NCBI GenBank assembly: GCA_002709045.1
Contig: PAPJ01000069.1
Coordinates: 1 to 35,074 of the forward strand
Reading direction: 5' to 3'
Length of the DNA: 35,074 nt
Source: Planctomycetaceae bacterium
GTDB taxonomy: Bacteria > Planctomycetota > Planctomycetia > Pirellulales > Pirellulaceae
Shown: one piece after another, positions 33,256 through 35,074 of the stretch
Position numbering within the stretch: position 1 is the stretch's first letter
How the letters are laid out: every line of letters begins with the position of its first letter
Made by a program: the position numbers and the translations under genes
Notes under the pieces: generated by a model
The model's database searches: none
The model's input: only the letters and a program-made list of their open reading frames with translations
Told to the model about the DNA's origin: nothing

Positions 33256-34503
33256 TTAGACGATTTCCATTGGTGAAAAGGTACCGGTACTGCGCCCAAA
33301 ACGCTCGGCATCGGCCCCAAACCAGTTTAATACTGAGAGCCAGAGGTTACATAATGGGATCCGTTTTTGCTGGTCATCCGGACAGATTAGATGGCCTTGG
33401 TGATTAATGCCGCCACCGGCAAGTAAAACCGGCAGGTCTCGGTTGCTGTGGATAGATCCGTCACTCATCCCGCTTCCAAAGACAATTAGAGTTCGATCAA
33501 AGATGTCAGCTTCTTTAAGTTGGGATATGAAATTGCTCAATTTCGTGGTGAGGAATGCTTCCACAACCTGTAACTGATTGATACGATTTTCAGCTTTTCC
33601 ATGATGGGAAATTGCGTGATAACTTTCGAGGTCTAATTCGGAAGTGCGGAATCCTAAGCCGGTTTCGAGTGTTGTAACGCGGGTTGAATCAGTCTGCAGT
33701 GCCAGGGCCATTAGCTGGTAGAAAAGTCCGACTTCGTCAACGTGCTGTCGCTCTTCGTTTAGGAGTTCCGGAATAGGTGCCTCTGGCTTCGGGCGGTTTA
33801 TCCAGTAATTAGACATTTGTAACTGACGTTCAACGTCGCGAACGGAAGTCAGATACTGGTCCAGTTTATTGCGGTCGGCAGCGTTGAGCGTCCGATTTAG
33901 AGCAGATGCCGATTCGCGCAAGGCGTCGAGAACGCTGGCTCGGTATTTCAAGCGTGTTCGTTGGGCTTGGCGCGAAGTGGTAGAAGCCTGGACAAATAAT
34001 CCCTGGAATAACATGGCCGGATTGTTTACTGGCGGGACATGGACGCCGGAGCGAGTCCAACACATATCAGTTCCGTTTGTAATTGCAGTCGTGATAGATG
34101 GGAAGCGAGTGTCGCTGCCGACATGTTCAGCGGCCGCCTGATCCAGAGACATATTCTTGGTGGGAAATCCGGATGCTTCTTCTTTCTTTATGCCCGTCAG
34201 GAAACCCTGCACCGCTTTATGGCCTCCATTGAGTTGATGATCTAAATGGGAGAACACCGTTAGATCTGAACGATGTGCCTGCAGTGGTTTAAGAGTCGAT
34301 GGTGGTTGATAGTCCCTGCCACCTGACTCCGGAAAGAAGTTGCCCGGATAGAATCCCAAATGATTACCAACACATACCAACCGACGAGGACCCTGTTCAA
34401 CCGTTCTGTCCGCACTGGATAAACTTTCAAACGTTGGAATAGCCAATGCTATACTTGTTCCGCGAAGGAACCGACGACGACTGAGAGGTGCGTGAGTATT
34501 CAT
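33256..34503 (-). CDS. DUF1552 (HxxSHH family) exported protein (second copy)
   Basis: A 415-residue protein with a Tat signal (LSRRRFLRGTSIALAIP). The family motif is HAISHH (296-301). Also seen are GGRDYQPPSTLKPLQ (61-75), DQAAAEHVG, CWTRSGVHVPPVN (148-160), QTDSTRVTTLETG (270-282) and VFGSGMSDGSIHSNRDLP near the C-terminus. It is the first gene of a two-gene unit with the DUF1592-type gene three bases downstream. Here DUF1552 precedes its partner, the reverse of the order in the sulfatase operon. The 237 bases upstream separate it from a divergent gene and should hold its promoter, though none stands out. Confidence 0.92.
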   Translation of the reverse strand: MNTHAPLSRRRFLRGTSIALAIPTFESLSSADRTVEQGPRRLVCVGNHLGFYPGNFFPESGGRDYQPPSTLKPLQAHRSDLTVFSHLDHQLNGGHKAVQGFLTGIKKEEASGFPTKNMSLDQAAAEHVGSDTRFPSITTAITNGTDMCWTRSGVHVPPVNNPAMLFQGLFVQASTTSRQAQRTRLKYRASVLDALRESASALNRTLNAADRNKLDQYLTSVRDVERQLQMSNYWINRPKPEAPIPELLNEERQHVDEVGLFYQLMALALQTDSTRVTTLETGLGFRTSELDLESYHAISHHGKAENRINQLQVVEAFLTTKLSNFISQLKEADIFDRTLIVFGSGMSDGSIHSNRDLPVLLAGGGINHQGHLICPDDQQKRIPLCNLWLSVLNWFGADAERFGRSTGTFSPMEIV

Positions 34504-34740
34504 GGAATATATACGAGGCGTTTTGACTTAAACATAACCAAGACATGCAGTTTGTCTGAGATGATTGTAATGTCTATCCATATTAATTGAAGCATGTCAT
34601 TTAGGGTAATGACCTTGATTACTGCTAGACTTATTTAAGTTAATCGTCGTCTTTTTAGTGTTCCTTGAGTTCCCGTTAGTAACGTTGTTTAACATGTCAA
34701 AGGTTATGATGCTAACGAAGATAATAATCAGAGAAAAAAT

Positions 34741-35074
34741 ATGATGTTTAATCGGCATATAAAGCAGTGTGGGTTTTCCCTTTGTCTGCTATCGACGATC
34801 CTAACCTGTTCTGCGTTCCCGAAGAACATGATGGCTGCTGAATTGTGGGCGCGTAACACGGAAACTCCATTTGCCTACGTGCCCGGAAGTGAACGCTCGT
34901 GGCAACTGACGGACCAACCGCTAAAAGCGGGTGAGACAATAAGCAGTACAACTGAAGTGCCCGAAGGAATTGAGGTTTCGCTTTCCCCTTCCGGCAAGCT
35001 TAGCGTAAGGGCAGCCAAAGAGATTCGACGCAAGCTCGAACTGGAGATTGAGTTAAGAGAAATCGATGGTACTC
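34741..35074 (+). CDS. Start of an exported protein of unknown function, cut by window edge
   Basis: An open frame from ATG 34741 (second Met at 34744) continues to the right edge, giving 111 residues. A signal peptide (core CGFSLCLLSTILTCSAFP) is followed by a region with a repeated pattern of polar beta-type stretches (SLSPSGKLSVRAAKEI). AGAG lies about nine bases upstream. No family is recognised from this fragment. It diverges from the DUF1552 gene. Confidence 0.6.
   Translation, partial: MMFNRHIKQCGFSLCLLSTILTCSAFPKNMMAAELWARNTETPFAYVPGSERSWQLTDQPLKAGETISSTTEVPEGIEVSLSPSGKLSVRAAKEIRRKLELEIELREIDGT

Noticed and set aside
1..35074. CRISPR array, tRNA, rRNA, insertion sequence or prophage
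   Set aside because: No regularly spaced repeats, tRNA-like cloverleaf, rRNA block, transposase, integrase or terminal repeats were found on reading the gaps.

Overview
The window looks like a chromosomal segment of a Planctomycetota bacterium, probably free-living and possibly marine. The evidence is the gene content. There are two DUF1552/DUF1592-type pairs and one DUF1501/DUF1549-DUF1553 pair, all with CxxCH haem motifs. Alongside them are a sulfatase, a DUF1080 protein, a DUF4091 protein and a Gfo/Idh/MocA oxidoreductase. This combination is typical of planctomycetes. Nearly every product has a Sec-type or Tat-type export signal, so the window mostly encodes the extracytoplasmic side of glycan and phosphate-ester breakdown. 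No rRNA, tRNA, CRISPR array, transposase or phage gene was seen.

Layout. (A) 1-3252, minus strand: a DUF4198-like/kelch/EF-hand secreted protein followed by the first 110 codons of an ApbE-type FMN transferase cut by the window edge. (B) 3450-7052: a CehA/McbA-like PHP metallohydrolase (minus) diverging from a PhoD-type phosphatase (plus). (C) 7420-13244, plus strand: a secreted GH32 fructosidase, an unrecognised secreted CSGCH protein behind a good sigma-54 type promoter, and a three-part protein (serine hydrolase, class I amidotransferase-like, beta-sandwich). (D) 13399-28900, minus strand: a long co-directional block. In transcription order it holds Gfo/Idh/MocA oxidoreductase, [extended -10 promoter], sulfatase, DUF1592 protein, DUF1552 protein, DUF1080 protein, DUF1549/DUF1553 protein, DUF1501 protein, [hairpin], DUF4091 protein. 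Most gaps inside it are tiny or are overlaps. (E) 29191-30779, plus strand: a signal-peptide-bearing glutamate racemase homologue and a possible 34-residue membrane peptide. (F) 30787-34503, minus strand: a second DUF1552-DUF1592 pair in the opposite gene order. (G) 34741-end: the start of an unrecognised secreted protein.

How the genes may work together. The most striking observation is in block D. Three proteins of different catalytic type (sulfatase, DUF1080 protein, DUF1549/DUF1553 cytochrome protein) each carry the same ~155-residue jelly-roll-like module, recognisable by FNFQIH and GPYxGKYI. It resembles CBM11/CIA30-like ligand-binding domains. The simplest reading is that the operon encodes an exported system for one sulfated glycan, with several components targeted to the same ligand by a shared binding module. 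DUF1080 proteins include 3-keto-glycoside hydrolases and Gfo/Idh/MocA enzymes can make 3-keto sugars, so an oxidative glycan-cleavage route is possible. These functional links are inference.
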